Of a stretch of 64,000 nucleotides of DNA, positions 1 through 8,745 are shown piece by piece. Origin of the DNA: an uncultured Lachnospiraceae bacterium (lineage in GTDB: Bacteria; Bacillota; Clostridia; Lachnospirales; Lachnospiraceae); contig CANOLA010000004.1 in the NCBI GenBank assembly GCA_947566705.1, positions 1 to 64,000 of the forward strand. Direction: 5' to 3'. Each line of letters begins with the position of its first letter. Position 1 is the stretch's first letter. Position numbers and translations under genes: made by a program. Below the pieces are notes generated by a model, which saw nothing but the letters and a program-made list of their open reading frames with translations, had not been told where the DNA came from and searched no databases.

Positions 1-310
1 TCCGATTGGTCAGCTTTGTCTGCAGGGTCTTCACCTGACCGTATGGATATGCCGTTTCTGGTGTATCGTTTGACTCATAATTATCCGGTACTGTAGAATA
101 CGGCTGAATCCCAGCCTCTGAAAACGCTTCTTTCTGCTGCACATCCATCTCTGTTAAGTCCATTAATTCAAGCTGCTCAAGCTGTGTTTCTTTCCAGCTT
201 TTTTCCCCGGACTGGCTGATTGCTGCCTCTGGTACTTCCTCTGCCAGTATTGGTGCTTGTGCCAGCATTGTAAAAACCAATGCAAGGCTTACTATTTTTC
301 TAATTTTCAT
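1..310 (-). CDS. Secreted protein, N-terminal part (runs off window edge)
   Basis: Open reading frame of 103 codons that continues past base 1, so only the N-terminus is visible. The ATG at 308-310 has an AAAGGTG ribosome binding site just upstream. Residues 1-23 are a Sec signal peptide (MKIRK, hydrophobic stretch, cleavage near ILA-EE). The mature start is acidic and Gln/Glu-rich. Around residue 78 there is YESNDTPETA, which resembles the YEPNDTxxTA motif that opens bacterial pre-peptidase C-terminal or related calcium-binding domains in secreted enzymes. The catalytic or functional part lies outside the window, so no function is assigned. Confidence 0.8.
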   Translation of the reverse strand, partial: MKIRKIVSLALVFTMLAQAPILAEEVPEAAISQSGEKSWKETQLEQLELMDLTEMDVQQKEAFSEAGIQPYSTVPDNYESNDTPETAYPYGQVKTLQTKLTNR

Positions 311-730
311 TTTCTTTCACCTTTGTATGATACCGCCTTAAGCAGCAGAACCATACATCCTTTCGTATTTTTAATTTTTGTTGTTTTACGGCATTTTCAT
401 ACCACTCCGGCTTCATCCTGTAAAGGATAAGCCCTGTCTCTGTAACATGTAGATTACATTCTATCTACCGATAGTCCCCGGAAACATGCCACGGCAGAAC
501 CAGTCCCCTCCGCTGGAAGGCTTTGTCCTGCTGTATATCCTTTACCCATGTTCCACCTTCCTTCAGAAATCCCATGCCGTATGCCACTATGTTTATGCCT
601 CCGGCACCTGAATCTCATCCACTTTCAGAATGATTACGTTTTCTCCCAAGACAGCCAGTGCCATTATCACTGCTGCCAGTTTCTTCAATACCATCTGCAA
701 TTGAAATCTTTACTGTCAGTCCCCAATCTG
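311..730. other. Intergenic stretch, no convincing gene
   Basis: About 420 bases between two secreted-protein genes on the minus strand. It holds a 33-codon minus-strand frame (listed separately) and, after it, another short open frame that ends near 460 without a start or ribosome binding site. The 3' part, next to 310, is AT-rich and probably holds the promoter and leader of the gene at the window edge. I see no tRNA, no clear terminator and no mobile-element end. Confidence 0.5.
593..694 (-). CDS. Possible 33-residue hydrophobic peptide
   Basis: Short frame, ATG at 692-694 and TAA at 593-595. It encodes MVLKKLAAVIMALAVLG followed by a short polar tail, which looks like a membrane-inserted peptide or an isolated signal sequence. 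No good ribosome binding site precedes the ATG, and a frame without a start continues the open region downstream. It may equally be the eroded 5' end of a lost secreted-protein gene. Confidence 0.2.
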   Translation of the reverse strand: MVLKKLAAVIMALAVLGENVIILKVDEIQVPEA

Positions 731-1132
731 TTAGTTACTCTTTGTAATTGAACCGGACACACATTCCCTTTCGCCACCAGACGTACCAACTGTTCCATTG
801 AATGAAAGCGTGTACTTATGTCCACTTTTAACCGGAATTTCTTTTGTGTCTGTGCAACGAACCGATCCCGATGAAATTCCCCATGACGCCACAGTCTTAT
901 GGTCTGTTTCATCATATAGCGAAGCAGCTCCGAAAATCCCACTCTGCCCACTTCTACAACTTACTATAATGCGGCACTTTGCCACATTTGACTGAAAAGT
1001 CAACATCAACTGTGTTTGAGCTGTCTGCTCTGTATATGGAATGATTTCCGCAGCATACACTGGTATCGTATTTCCCAGTGCCACCATAACCACAAATCCC
1101 AATGCAAGCAGTCCGTTTTTCCATTTTCTCAT
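731..1132 (-). CDS. Small secreted protein, about 133 residues
   Basis: Starts at an ATG with an AGGAGG ribosome binding site. Residues 1-27 form a signal peptide ending in VYA-AE. The mature part of about 105 residues looks all-beta, with alternating hydrophobics, two to three cysteines and a C-terminal GxxGTSGGERE segment. Size and layout resemble small secreted Lachnospiraceae proteins of unknown function (DUF6147 type); I cannot confirm the family. It lies downstream of the sigma/DUF4367 pair in the same direction but is separated from it by about 105 bases. Function unknown. Confidence 0.75.
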   Translation of the reverse strand: MRKWKNGLLALGFVVMVALGNTIPVYAAEIIPYTEQTAQTQLMLTFQSNVAKCRIIVSCRSGQSGIFGAASLYDETDHKTVASWGISSGSVRCTDTKEIPVKSGHKYTLSFNGTVGTSGGERECVSGSITKSN

Positions 1133-1237
1133 GGTAGGTTTACCTCCTTTCTTTCGTTATATGCAATTCTCTATTTAGAGCATTACATTATATAAACGTT
1201 TGAAGATATAAAATCCCTACCATATTCTGGAAAAAAA

Positions 1238-1930
1238 TTATTTTTTTATCTGTACCCCCTCATATACTTTCATAAGCTCCTCATAATCCAGATCCGCAGT
1301 AATACAAAATGCAATTTCTCCATTTTCTGATTTCCATAGCAAAGAACTCATGTAGTCCGGATTTGTAGACTCTAAATACTCTACCTTGATATCCTCATCT
1401 GACAATGTAATCCTGTGGTAAATCACATATTCATCATTAACTCCAAACGCAGTACCGCCACTTGGTCCATAACCAAAATCCAGTGTTTTCATATCATTGT
1501 AATACAATGCATCGCCCCCATAATCAGGACCGGCGTATTCTCCTTCCACCCATTCAAACCCCTCCGGAACATATGTCAAAACATACTCCGGAATCGAAAC
1601 AGGTTCATTGTTCGTTGGTCCCAAAACAAAAATTGCTGCCTTCTCCTTCCATTGGACAATCACATCCCTTGCCTTCGCCCCAACCTGCGGATTCACAATC
1701 AGGCATACAGCCGCTGCAATAGCTGCAGCTACAGCTATGCCGTGTTTCAGTCTTATGCGCACTTCTTTCTTTTTCTGATGGTTCAGAAGCTTCTCCATTC
1801 TGGCATAAAAAGTATCCGAAAGCTGGTATTTTTCCTGCAATTCTTCTTTGTCCGGCAGATTTTCCAGTTCTGCCTCATGAAGCTGCCGTACCCATTCCTT
1901 CATCTGCACTTCGTCATTTTTCCTCTTCAT
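1238..1930 (-). CDS. DUF4367 membrane protein, probable anti-sigma factor
   Basis: 230 residues. A charged cytoplasmic N-terminus (1-60) precedes one membrane segment at about 63-83 (Ala/Val/Ile-rich). The extracytoplasmic part (85-230) contains YVPEGFEWVEGEY and a C-terminal DUF4367-like domain. The gene overlaps the end of the ECF sigma gene by 17 bases, which implies translational coupling. A membrane protein encoded directly after an ECF sigma factor usually acts as its anti-sigma factor, holding the sigma at the membrane through the N-terminal part. The role is inferred from position; the N-terminus has no obvious zinc-finger motif. Confidence 0.75.
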   Translation of the reverse strand: MKRKNDEVQMKEWVRQLHEAELENLPDKEELQEKYQLSDTFYARMEKLLNHQKKKEVRIRLKHGIAVAAAIAAAVCLIVNPQVGAKARDVIVQWKEKAAIFVLGPTNNEPVSIPEYVLTYVPEGFEWVEGEYAGPDYGGDALYYNDMKTLDFGYGPSGGTAFGVNDEYVIYHRITLSDEDIKVEYLESTNPDYMSSLLWKSENGEIAFCITADLDYEELMKVYEGVQIKK

Positions 1931-2459
1931 CCATCATGATTCCTTTCAGTTTTTTCTGCCCGCGGTAAAGACGCATCTCTGCTGTTTTTGGACTGATGTC
2001 CAGAAGCTTTGCTATCTCCCGGACTTTCATCCCGTAAAAAAATTTCAGTTCCAGCACTTCCCTGTAAATTTCCGGAAGCCGTGCAAGCGCACGATGCACG
2101 GTATTCTGTTCTTCGTGCTGCAGGATGGAATCTTCCGGCTGATTCTCCCGGTGTTTATCATAAACCACAAGATTTTCCACCTGCTCATCCGACAGGAATT
2201 TTTGCCGACGCAGAATATCAACCGCTTTTGCCTTCACTATAGTAACGCATAAGGCGGTCATTTCCCTACCGGTTAAATGAAAATATTTTGAAAAATTTTC
2301 CGCAAGCTTGCAGAAAGCCTCCTGTACAGCATCTTCTGCATCCGTTTCACTGTGAAGTATTCCAAGCGCAATATGGTACATGACCATATGGTTTTCCCAA
2401 AAGATTTTTTCGAAACGGCATCTGTCATCCTCTGTATCCAGCATGCTTAAACATATCAT
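1914..2459 (-). CDS. ECF-type RNA polymerase sigma factor
   Basis: About 181 residues. Region 2 is at roughly 20-75 (AEDAVQEAFCKLAENFSKY), and region 4 at 115-175 (LPEIYREVLELKFFYGMKVREI, then LDISPKTAEMRLYRGQKKL) is the -35-binding helix-turn-helix. The frame is open for 30 further codons upstream, but the ATG at 2457-2459 has an AGAGGAAG ribosome binding site and gives the normal family length, so I chose it. It directs core polymerase to its own regulon and forms an overlapping pair with the DUF4367 gene downstream. Confidence 0.88.
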   Translation of the reverse strand: MICLSMLDTEDDRCRFEKIFWENHMVMYHIALGILHSETDAEDAVQEAFCKLAENFSKYFHLTGREMTALCVTIVKAKAVDILRRQKFLSDEQVENLVVYDKHRENQPEDSILQHEEQNTVHRALARLPEIYREVLELKFFYGMKVREIAKLLDISPKTAEMRLYRGQKKLKGIMMDEEEK

Positions 2460-2551
2460 CTTGCATATACTTCCTCTTCTCTTTATGTGAAAAAGGCGTA
2501 AAGCCTTAATATTTTCATAGGACTTTACACCTTTCGTCTGCTCCATCAATA

Positions 2552-2737
2552 TTATTCTTTTATTACGTCAAGTTCCGTAAGATTAATGCCGGATGCGGTA
2601 AGTATTACTTTTAATTCTATATAGCGTCCCTTCATTTCTTTATATGCTGCCGACTCTTTATCCTGTGTTAAAACCATGTACTTTTGTAACCTTGCAAATT
2701 CCTCAATATTCTTTTGCAACATTTCTTTTTCAGTCAT
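2552..2737 (-). CDS. Small helical protein, unknown function
   Basis: About 61 residues, charged and largely alpha-helical (MTEKEMLQKNIEEFARLQKY onward). The ATG at 2735-2737 is preceded by AGGTGG; a GTG 18 bases further upstream would overlap that site, so the ATG is preferred. No cysteines, no membrane segment and no motif that I recognise. It lies between the BrkB-like gene and the sigma factor, all on the minus strand. Confidence 0.6.
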   Translation of the reverse strand: MTEKEMLQKNIEEFARLQKYMVLTQDKESAAYKEMKGRYIELKVILTASGINLTELDVIKE

Positions 2738-2795
2738 ACAACCACCTGCTTTCACTAATCAACTTTGCTGATCGTTACAACATAATCATAACAGA

Positions 2796-3650
2796 TTATT
2801 TCCGAAGTGTAAAGTTCTCCGGTTTAAACAATAGTCCCCGTTTTTCTATCTCCCGGTTGATAAACCCTCCGACAAACAGCACATACATACAGCCATACAG
2901 CCAGACCATAATCAGGGCAATGGTTGTCATTGTTCCATAGAAGGAGGAATACCGTGTGTATTTATTCACATAGATGGAGAAAAAATATGAAAATATCATC
3001 CAGCCGGCGGCCGCAACCACTGCCCCCGGAATCTGGTATTTAATTGGCTGCCTTTTATCCGGAAGCACCACATAAAGAATCAGGAAAAAAACAAACAGTA
3101 CCGGAATACAGATAAGAATCCTAAAATGCAGCAGATTCTCAAAAACCGGAAATCTCCCCAGAAAGTGAGTATAAATATAATTTCCAAACACCATTATACC
3201 CAGTAACAGAAGAAGCATCAGTGCAAAAACAACACTGTAGAGCATGGAGTAAAGATAGCGTTTCACAATGCCGCGTGTTTCTTTGACATGGTACATGGAG
3301 TTTAATCCCTGCGACAGAGCCACAAACGCCTTTGAACTTAAATAGACTGCCGTAATGATGGTAAAAGACAGACGTCCCCCGCTGCTGCCCTCATAAATGT
3401 CTTTTGCGAAACCGGATAACAGTCCCCAGAAGGATTCCGGAACAATTGTCATAATCCAGGAAAAAAACTGCTGCTGTGTCAGCGGAGTTAAATCCAGCAG
3501 TGCAAAGAAAAACATCATAAACGGAAAAAAGGACAGCATCAGGAAAAATGCAGCCTGGCCTGAATATGCCTGCAGTCCCGCTTTTCCAAAATCACTGGAT
3601 ATTTCCTTAATGTCCGTTTTATTCAGATTCGTTATGTTATTTTCCCTCAT
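2796..3650 (-). CDS. YihY/BrkB family membrane protein
   Basis: 284 residues with about six membrane segments. N-terminal features are FGKAGLQAYSGQAAFFLMLSF, where the family's first helix begins, then segments near 90-110, 135-160, 175-195, 205-230 and 240-265, and a C-terminal IMVWLYGCMYVLFVGGFIN. The family was once misnamed ribonuclease BN; it is now regarded as integral membrane proteins of unclear transport role. The start overlaps the coaBC stop by four bases (ATGA), so the two are translationally coupled. Confidence 0.88.
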   Translation of the reverse strand: MRENNITNLNKTDIKEISSDFGKAGLQAYSGQAAFFLMLSFFPFMMFFFALLDLTPLTQQQFFSWIMTIVPESFWGLLSGFAKDIYEGSSGGRLSFTIITAVYLSSKAFVALSQGLNSMYHVKETRGIVKRYLYSMLYSVVFALMLLLLLGIMVFGNYIYTHFLGRFPVFENLLHFRILICIPVLFVFFLILYVVLPDKRQPIKYQIPGAVVAAAGWMIFSYFFSIYVNKYTRYSSFYGTMTTIALIMVWLYGCMYVLFVGGFINREIEKRGLLFKPENFTLRK

Positions 3651-4849
3651 TTTAAATGCTCCATTTTACTTAGAATTTCATCTATAACCGCAGAAGCCAC
3701 ATCCGCCTTGCTCATAACCGGGAGCTCCCTACAGTCTTCTTTTGTAATAAATGTTACCACATTGGTATCTGTTCCAAATCCTGCCCCCTCTGTTTTCAGA
3801 TTATTCGCAACAATCATGTCTGCATTCTTTTTTATTAGTTTTTCCCTGGAATTTTCCAGCATATGTTCTGTTTCCATGGAAAAACCGCAGAGGAACTGCA
3901 GCGGCTTTTTATGTGCTCCAAGCCATGCAAGGATATCCGTAGTCCGTTCCAATTCTATAGAAGAGCTGCCTTCCTGTTTTTTTATTTTTTCATCCGCCGG
4001 ATGAGCCGGGGTATAATCCGCCACTGCAGCCGCCTTGATGATGATATTTTGCGCTTCATAATTGTCTTTTACGGCCTTTTCCATGTCGGCAGCAGACACA
4101 ACCGGAATGACTTTTACAAAAGGCGGCGGGGTAAGTGCCACCGAACCTGTCACCAGTGTAACCTCTGCTCCCCGGCGCATACAGTTTTCAGCCAGCGCAT
4201 ACCCCATTTTTCCGGTGGAATGGTTTGTGATAAAACGTACCGGGTCAATTCGCTCTCTGGTCGGGCCTGCTGTCACAAGGACTTTTTTTTCTGATAAATC
4301 CTTTTCGCAGGAAATTTCCCGTAAGATGTACTGTAAAAGCACTTCCGGTTCCGGCATTTTTCCGGCCCCGGTATCCCCGCACGCAAGATAACCGCTTGCT
4401 GCTTCAATAACCTTAAATCCATAGCCTTCCAGCTTTTTTATATTGTCCTGCACAATCGGGTTTTCATACATATTTGTATTCATGGCAGGGGACAGTAATT
4501 TGGGACACCTGCAGGCAAGCATGGTTGTTGTCAGCATATCGTCTGCAATTCCGTTTGCCAGCTTTCCGATAACATTGGCGGTTGCCGGTGCAACCAGAAC
4601 GATATCCGCACGTTTTGCCAGCGCCACATGCTCCACACTGTGGTTAAAATTCCGGTCAAAGGTATCCACCAGGCATTTGTTTCCTGTAAGGGATTCAAAG
4701 GTGACCGGATTAATAAAATTGGTTGCATTTTCTGTCATAATGACAGTGACATCTGCATGAAGTTTTACCAGTGCGCTTGCCAGATATGCAGTTTTGTATG
4801 CGGCAATACTTCCGGTTACTCCGAGTACTACACATTTTCCTTTTAACAT
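3647..4849 (-). CDS. coaBC: Bifunctional phosphopantothenoylcysteine decarboxylase / phosphopantothenate-cysteine ligase
   Basis: 400 residues, the usual length. It carries out two consecutive steps of coenzyme A synthesis: CTP-dependent coupling of cysteine to 4'-phosphopantothenate, then FMN-dependent decarboxylation to 4'-phosphopantetheine. The CoaC half (1-180) shows VLGVTGSIAAYK, NHSVEHVALA with the catalytic histidine, PAMNTNMYENP, and GYLACGDTGAGKM with the active-site cysteine. The CoaB half (185-400) shows VTAGPTRERIDPVRFI, NHSTGKMGYALA and AAVADYTP. CoA supply fits a genome whose energy metabolism runs through acyl-CoA intermediates, though no shared regulation is visible. Confidence 0.97.
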   Translation of the reverse strand: MLKGKCVVLGVTGSIAAYKTAYLASALVKLHADVTVIMTENATNFINPVTFESLTGNKCLVDTFDRNFNHSVEHVALAKRADIVLVAPATANVIGKLANGIADDMLTTTMLACRCPKLLSPAMNTNMYENPIVQDNIKKLEGYGFKVIEAASGYLACGDTGAGKMPEPEVLLQYILREISCEKDLSEKKVLVTAGPTRERIDPVRFITNHSTGKMGYALAENCMRRGAEVTLVTGSVALTPPPFVKVIPVVSAADMEKAVKDNYEAQNIIIKAAAVADYTPAHPADEKIKKQEGSSSIELERTTDILAWLGAHKKPLQFLCGFSMETEHMLENSREKLIKKNADMIVANNLKTEGAGFGTDTNVVTFITKEDCRELPVMSKADVASAVIDEILSKMEHLK

Positions 4850-4882
4850 TTAATTTCTCCTGACTATTTTTCCATAAACCTC

Positions 4883-4912
4883 TTGAAATGCGTTACATAA
4901 GTACTATATAAT
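4883..4912 (+). promoter_or_regulatory. Sigma-A type promoter for the DHH phosphoesterase gene
   Basis: -35 TTGAAA at 4883-4888 and -10 TATAAT at 4907-4912, with an 18-base spacer. It lies 43 bases before the chosen start of the DHH gene, in the divergent gap with coaBC. Confidence 0.6.
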
Positions 4913-4955
4913 AAAGGAAGAGCATATGCAAGAAGATGTATGGAGGAAATTACAG

Positions 4956-5876
4956 ATGAGACTAATCACACGTTCCGATTTTGACGGACTTGCCTGCGGC
5001 GCCCTGTTAAAGGAAGCGGGCATTATTGACAACTGGAAATTTGCCCACCCGAAAGATTTGCAGGACGGACTTGTTGAAGTAAATGAAAACGACTGTCTTG
5101 CCAATGTCCCTTACGTGAAGGGCTGCGGACTCTGGTTCGACCATCATTCCAGCGAGCACGAACGCCTTCAGCTTGAAGGAAAATACAAAGGGGAAAGCCG
5201 CATTACTCCTTCCTGCGCCCGTATTATCTATGAATATTATGGCGGGCGGGAACGTTTTCCACAGTTTGATGATATGATGACGGCAGTTGACAAGGTGGAT
5301 TCCGGAAACCTTACCATTGACGAGGTACAAAACCCAAAGGGATGGATTCTGGTCGGTTATCTGATGGACCCGAGAACCGGTCTTGGACGCTGGCGCAATT
5401 TCACTATTTCCAATTACCAGTTAATGGAAAAGCTGATTGACGCCTGCCGTACGATGACAACCGATGAAATTCTTGCCCTGCCGGATGTTCAGGAACGAAT
5501 AGAAACATATTTTGAGCAGACGGAAAAATTTAAGGAAATGGTAACGGCACATACGGTTGTGGATGGAAAGCTGATTATTTCAGACTTACGTGGTGTTGAC
5601 CCTATTTATTCGGGCAACCGTTTTATGATTTACAGTATGTATCCGGACCAGAATATTTCCGCATGGATTGTCAGCGGCCGCGGGGGGAAGGGCTGTTCTG
5701 CCGCAGTCGGCTACAGTATTTTAAATAAGACTGCAACCCTTGACGTTGGAAGCCTGATGCTTAAGTATAACGGCGGCGGGCATAAGAAAGTGGGCACCTG
5801 CCAGTTTACAGATGAAAATATGGAGACGGAGCTGCCGAAGATGTTAAAGGAACTTACAGAGATGGCAAACGCTTAA
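4956..5876 (+). CDS. DHH/DHHA1 family phosphoesterase
   Basis: About 306 residues. The ATG at 4956 follows a GGAGG site; a frame-open ATG 30 bases upstream has none. The DHH domain (1-150) shows RSDFDGLACG for motif I, WFDHHSSEH with the DHH triad near residue 76, and AVDKVDSGN. The C-terminal DHHA1 part ends in GGGHKKVGTCQF. The family hydrolyses phosphodiester or phosphoanhydride bonds with Mn2+; members include RecJ, exopolyphosphatase, nanoRNases and c-di-AMP phosphodiesterases. No PAS or GGDEF module is present, so it is not a GdpP-type protein. The exact substrate cannot be told from the sequence. Single-gene unit, with a promoter before it and a terminator after it. Confidence 0.85.
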   Translation: MRLITRSDFDGLACGALLKEAGIIDNWKFAHPKDLQDGLVEVNENDCLANVPYVKGCGLWFDHHSSEHERLQLEGKYKGESRITPSCARIIYEYYGGRERFPQFDDMMTAVDKVDSGNLTIDEVQNPKGWILVGYLMDPRTGLGRWRNFTISNYQLMEKLIDACRTMTTDEILALPDVQERIETYFEQTEKFKEMVTAHTVVDGKLIISDLRGVDPIYSGNRFMIYSMYPDQNISAWIVSGRGGKGCSAAVGYSILNKTATLDVGSLMLKYNGGGHKKVGTCQFTDENMETELPKMLKELTEMANA

Positions 5877-5885
5877 TATATAACA

Positions 5886-5924
5886 AAACAGGAGGCCGGA
5901 TTCCAGCCTCCTGTTTGTTTTTTC
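5886..5924 (+). terminator. Rho-independent terminator
   Basis: An 11-base stem (AAACAGGAGGC at 5886-5896 with GCCTCCTGTTT at 5906-5916) and a short loop, followed by GTTTTTTC. It ends the DHH phosphoesterase transcript. Confidence 0.85.
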
Positions 5925-5939
5925 ATGCTTCTGCTGTTT

Positions 5940-7196
5940 TCAGTCAGATTCAAGTAAACTTTTGTCCTTCTGAATTTCCTCCTTTGACATTTTCCGCAGA
6001 TAAACCTTTACGGTAACGGTGTCGTCATCTGTTTTTTCCGCCACGCTGATCTGCTCATAGAATGTGTCATCGCCGCCGAATCCCTGCACCTGGACGGCAG
6101 TCCCGTCGATAAAATCCGCATCATAGAAAAAGAGTGTTCCGCTGCATTCTGAACCGTCATCCGCCTTTAGTCCATATTCCATTTCAAACGGACATTCCCC
6201 GTTTTTATCCCGTTTAACTTCGGTCGGTCCAAGCTTTAACTCGGCATCCTTTATTTTAGCTTTCCAGTCACCGTTTTTCACAAAGTCCACATATTCCTGC
6301 GATACCTGGTCTTTTCCGTCCACTAAATCGTAACGGGCTTCGCCTGCTGACCGGCCGTCTTCTGCCTCACGGGTTCTTTTGTCTTCCATGTCATCGCTGC
6401 CGCCGAATTTCTCAAACTGCTTTAAGTATTCCTCTGCTTTTGCCTTGTCAGCCTTTGATGCGTCAAGCTGTAAGTCAAAAAGTGCATTTACGCCCTTGTA
6501 GTTCTCATTCCGGGTAATCTCGCCTGTCTTTTCGTCATAATGATACATTTCATTATTGAACACAATATCATCCGTTACACAGACATACATCGGATGGTCT
6601 GCGAGATACTCCAGATTTCCTACACCGAAAAGCATGTACTGTACACCGTCAATCACCTCCCACGTAGCTCCGGAAGCATCATCTGCGTACAGTGGATTGA
6701 CCTGATACGGAGCATAGCCTTTGATAAACGGCTCCACCGTAAATAAATCAGCATTCTCCTTATTAACAGGCGTACCGTCCTCTTTTTCCACCGATACCAC
6801 CAGATAGGTACTGTCCGCATCACAGTCCGGGTTCCATTCAGTCTGCCCCAGTCCTTTTCCGCTTGTTACGCCAATCAGTGTTATCACATAACCGCCAACC
6901 GTCTGTGATTTGTTGATTTCAATGGCATCATCCTCCTCAAAGGCTTTTGCCAGTTTTCCATAACCCAGTTCTTCCGCCACTTTTCCTGCATTCAGATAAT
7001 GCACTGCTGCCGTAACCGGAACTGCGGCCACCAGCACACATGCTGCTGTAACTGCTGCTACCTGCCATTTTTTTAATTTCATCTCATGATTCTCCTTCCA
7101 CTTTTCAAGCACCTTCCGCTGCAGGGCAGCGTCCGGCTCTGTTTTTTGTGTAAGGGCACAGCGTAAGATTTCATCCAGTTCTTTGTCTGTTTTCAT
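5940..7196 (-). CDS. Membrane protein paired with ECF sigma, probable anti-sigma factor
   Basis: 418 residues. The cytoplasmic part (1-42) contains LQRKVLEKWKENHEMKLKKW, then one membrane segment at about 45-66. The large extracytoplasmic part (70-418) begins with a DUF4179-like region (TVGGYVITLIGVTSGKGLGQTE) and is rich in Asp, Glu and Lys. It overlaps the upstream ECF sigma gene by four bases (ATGA). Function as sensor and anti-sigma factor is inferred from topology and coupling. It converges on the DHH phosphoesterase terminator. Confidence 0.72.
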   Translation of the reverse strand: MKTDKELDEILRCALTQKTEPDAALQRKVLEKWKENHEMKLKKWQVAAVTAACVLVAAVPVTAAVHYLNAGKVAEELGYGKLAKAFEEDDAIEINKSQTVGGYVITLIGVTSGKGLGQTEWNPDCDADSTYLVVSVEKEDGTPVNKENADLFTVEPFIKGYAPYQVNPLYADDASGATWEVIDGVQYMLFGVGNLEYLADHPMYVCVTDDIVFNNEMYHYDEKTGEITRNENYKGVNALFDLQLDASKADKAKAEEYLKQFEKFGGSDDMEDKRTREAEDGRSAGEARYDLVDGKDQVSQEYVDFVKNGDWKAKIKDAELKLGPTEVKRDKNGECPFEMEYGLKADDGSECSGTLFFYDADFIDGTAVQVQGFGGDDTFYEQISVAEKTDDDTVTVKVYLRKMSKEEIQKDKSLLESD

Positions 7197-7714
7197 AATT
7201 CTTCCTCCTTAAGACGGGATTTTAATATTTCCCTCGCTTTATGAAGTCTGCTCTTTACTGTGCCTGCCGGAATATGCATGACGGCGGCAATTTCCTCGAT
7301 GGGCAGTTCCCTGGAATAATATAAGTACACCGGTATCTGGTATTTGTCCGGAAGCTGTGCGGTAAGTTTTCGGACCGTCTGTATTGTTTCCTTACGGACA
7401 ATCTCTTCCTCTAAAGACTGTCCGTCTGCCGGATAAATCTCCTCCAGCTGTTCATCCAGCGTGGTAACAGGACAGATGCGTCTCCTTCTTGCAATCCTGC
7501 GCCTTTTATTCTTCCACTGTCCTAATACAATCCCAAGCAGAAAACTTTTGGGATTGCCCAGTGTATCAATTTTTTTATATTTTTCCATGGCTGCCAGCAT
7601 GGTATCCTGGTACAGTTCGTCTGCCTCGTCCCTGCTCCTTGCAAGCTGCAGACAGAACGAATATACATCAGAGCCCATAGTGTTCACCAGATTCTCAAAT
7701 GCGTCGTATTCCAT
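7193..7714 (-). CDS. ECF-type RNA polymerase sigma factor
   Basis: 173 residues. Region 2 lies near residues 10-60 (SRDEADELYQDTMLAAMEKY), and region 4 near 110-165 (LPDKYQIPVYLYYSRELPIE, then MHIPAGTVKSRLHKAREIL). The ATG at 7712-7714 sits four bases after GGAGG; an upstream in-frame ATG lacks a site and would add 12 residues. The stop overlaps the anti-sigma-like start. This is the second of three sigma/membrane-partner pairs in the window. Confidence 0.88.
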   Translation of the reverse strand: MEYDAFENLVNTMGSDVYSFCLQLARSRDEADELYQDTMLAAMEKYKKIDTLGNPKSFLLGIVLGQWKNKRRRIARRRRICPVTTLDEQLEEIYPADGQSLEEEIVRKETIQTVRKLTAQLPDKYQIPVYLYYSRELPIEEIAAVMHIPAGTVKSRLHKAREILKSRLKEEEL

Positions 7715-7811
7715 ATTTCCTCCGTAGGTTGTGGACATTGTCCATTTCAAAAAGCTTTTTGTGTCCTACACCTATATGTTGTCACATGTGGAAGGGAGGT
7801 TCATTTTTTTG

Positions 7812-8609
7812 TTATACTTTACTCTTTCTGATTGCATTATGCAGTCCGGCAAATAATTCATCATAGTGCTGGCAGTCTTTCAGACTGATGACAGCCACAT
7901 GAAGCGCTAAAGGGATTTTCTGGTCTTCAAAAGAAAAGGTCCGGTTATTCATCATTCGTATTTTCTCTGCAATCTGCTTCGCATATGCCTCTTTACTGCT
8001 GGCTGTTAAGACGCAGAATTCATCGCCTCCGATACGGAATACGATATCCTCCTCGCCAGATGCCGCCATCATGCGCCGCATCTGCTCCAGAATTGCCAGA
8101 TCACCTGCTTTTCTTGAAATCTCATTGACTGATACCATGTTTTTGATATCACAAAGTACAAAATAGCAGTCTTTCCTCTCCTGAAATAAATCGTATAACT
8201 CACTGATATCCACATGTCTTCTCTGCATAATATAATTGTCTCCTTTCCTGGGAGGTACATTTAACCTCGGAAATAATTCTGTAAATTTCGCTGTACGAAA
8301 TTCAGAAGGTTTACAGTTCCATACCTGTTCAAATGCACGTGCAAAGGACTCGTGTGTGCTGTATCCATACATAACCGCAATATCTAATATGGACATCTCC
8401 GACTGCTGTGATAACTGCTTTGCTGCCAACATCATTCTTCTTCGGACAATGTATTCATGTACGGAAATATCATGCACACTGCGAAATAGTTTTTCAAGGG
8501 TGGATTTTGAGCAGAAACAGAACTTTGCAGCATCCTCGGTTTTAATTTCATCACCCAGATGGGCTTCTATATATTCAAGCGCTGACATTAAAGTTTCTAT
8601 ATTCCGCAT
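7812..8609 (-). CDS. AraC-type DNA-binding domain fused to a GGDEF domain
   Basis: 265 residues. Residues 1-105 are an AraC/XylS double helix-turn-helix (FCFCSKSTLEKLFRSVHDIS, then SILDIAVMYGYSTHESFARA and WNCKPSEFR). Residues 145-265 are a GGDEF-like domain: FVLCDIKNMVSVNEI matches the strand carrying the first metal-binding Asp, and RIGGDEFCVL is an intact GGDEF signature. The usual DxLTGLxNR start of the domain is absent, so it is short. It may bind or make cyclic di-GMP and control transcription in the same chain, or use the domain only as a nucleotide sensor. Single gene, no partner nearby. Confidence 0.8.
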   Translation of the reverse strand: MRNIETLMSALEYIEAHLGDEIKTEDAAKFCFCSKSTLEKLFRSVHDISVHEYIVRRRMMLAAKQLSQQSEMSILDIAVMYGYSTHESFARAFEQVWNCKPSEFRTAKFTELFPRLNVPPRKGDNYIMQRRHVDISELYDLFQERKDCYFVLCDIKNMVSVNEISRKAGDLAILEQMRRMMAASGEEDIVFRIGGDEFCVLTASSKEAYAKQIAEKIRMMNNRTFSFEDQKIPLALHVAVISLKDCQHYDELFAGLHNAIRKSKV

Positions 8610-8698
8610 GATTTATCCGCCTTTCCGATATCGTAAATTTATTATAGCAGGGATTTTGGGGTGCGGTTTGATATTTTGAATACATTATATGATTCCAG

Positions 8699-8734
8699 TA
8701 AAAAACACTGCATGGTTTCTAATTCCATGCAGTG
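8699..8734 (-). terminator. Rho-independent terminator
   Basis: Read on the minus strand: CACTGCATGG, a nine-base loop, CCATGCAGTG, then six T. It lies just after the stop of the Rpn-like remnant. Confidence 0.8.
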
Positions 8735-8745
8735 CATATACTTTC

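Noticed and set aside
685..951. 88-codon frame overlapping the small secreted protein
   Set aside because: It is basic and without signal peptide, lies in another frame of a gene with a good signal peptide and ribosome binding site, and has no start signal.
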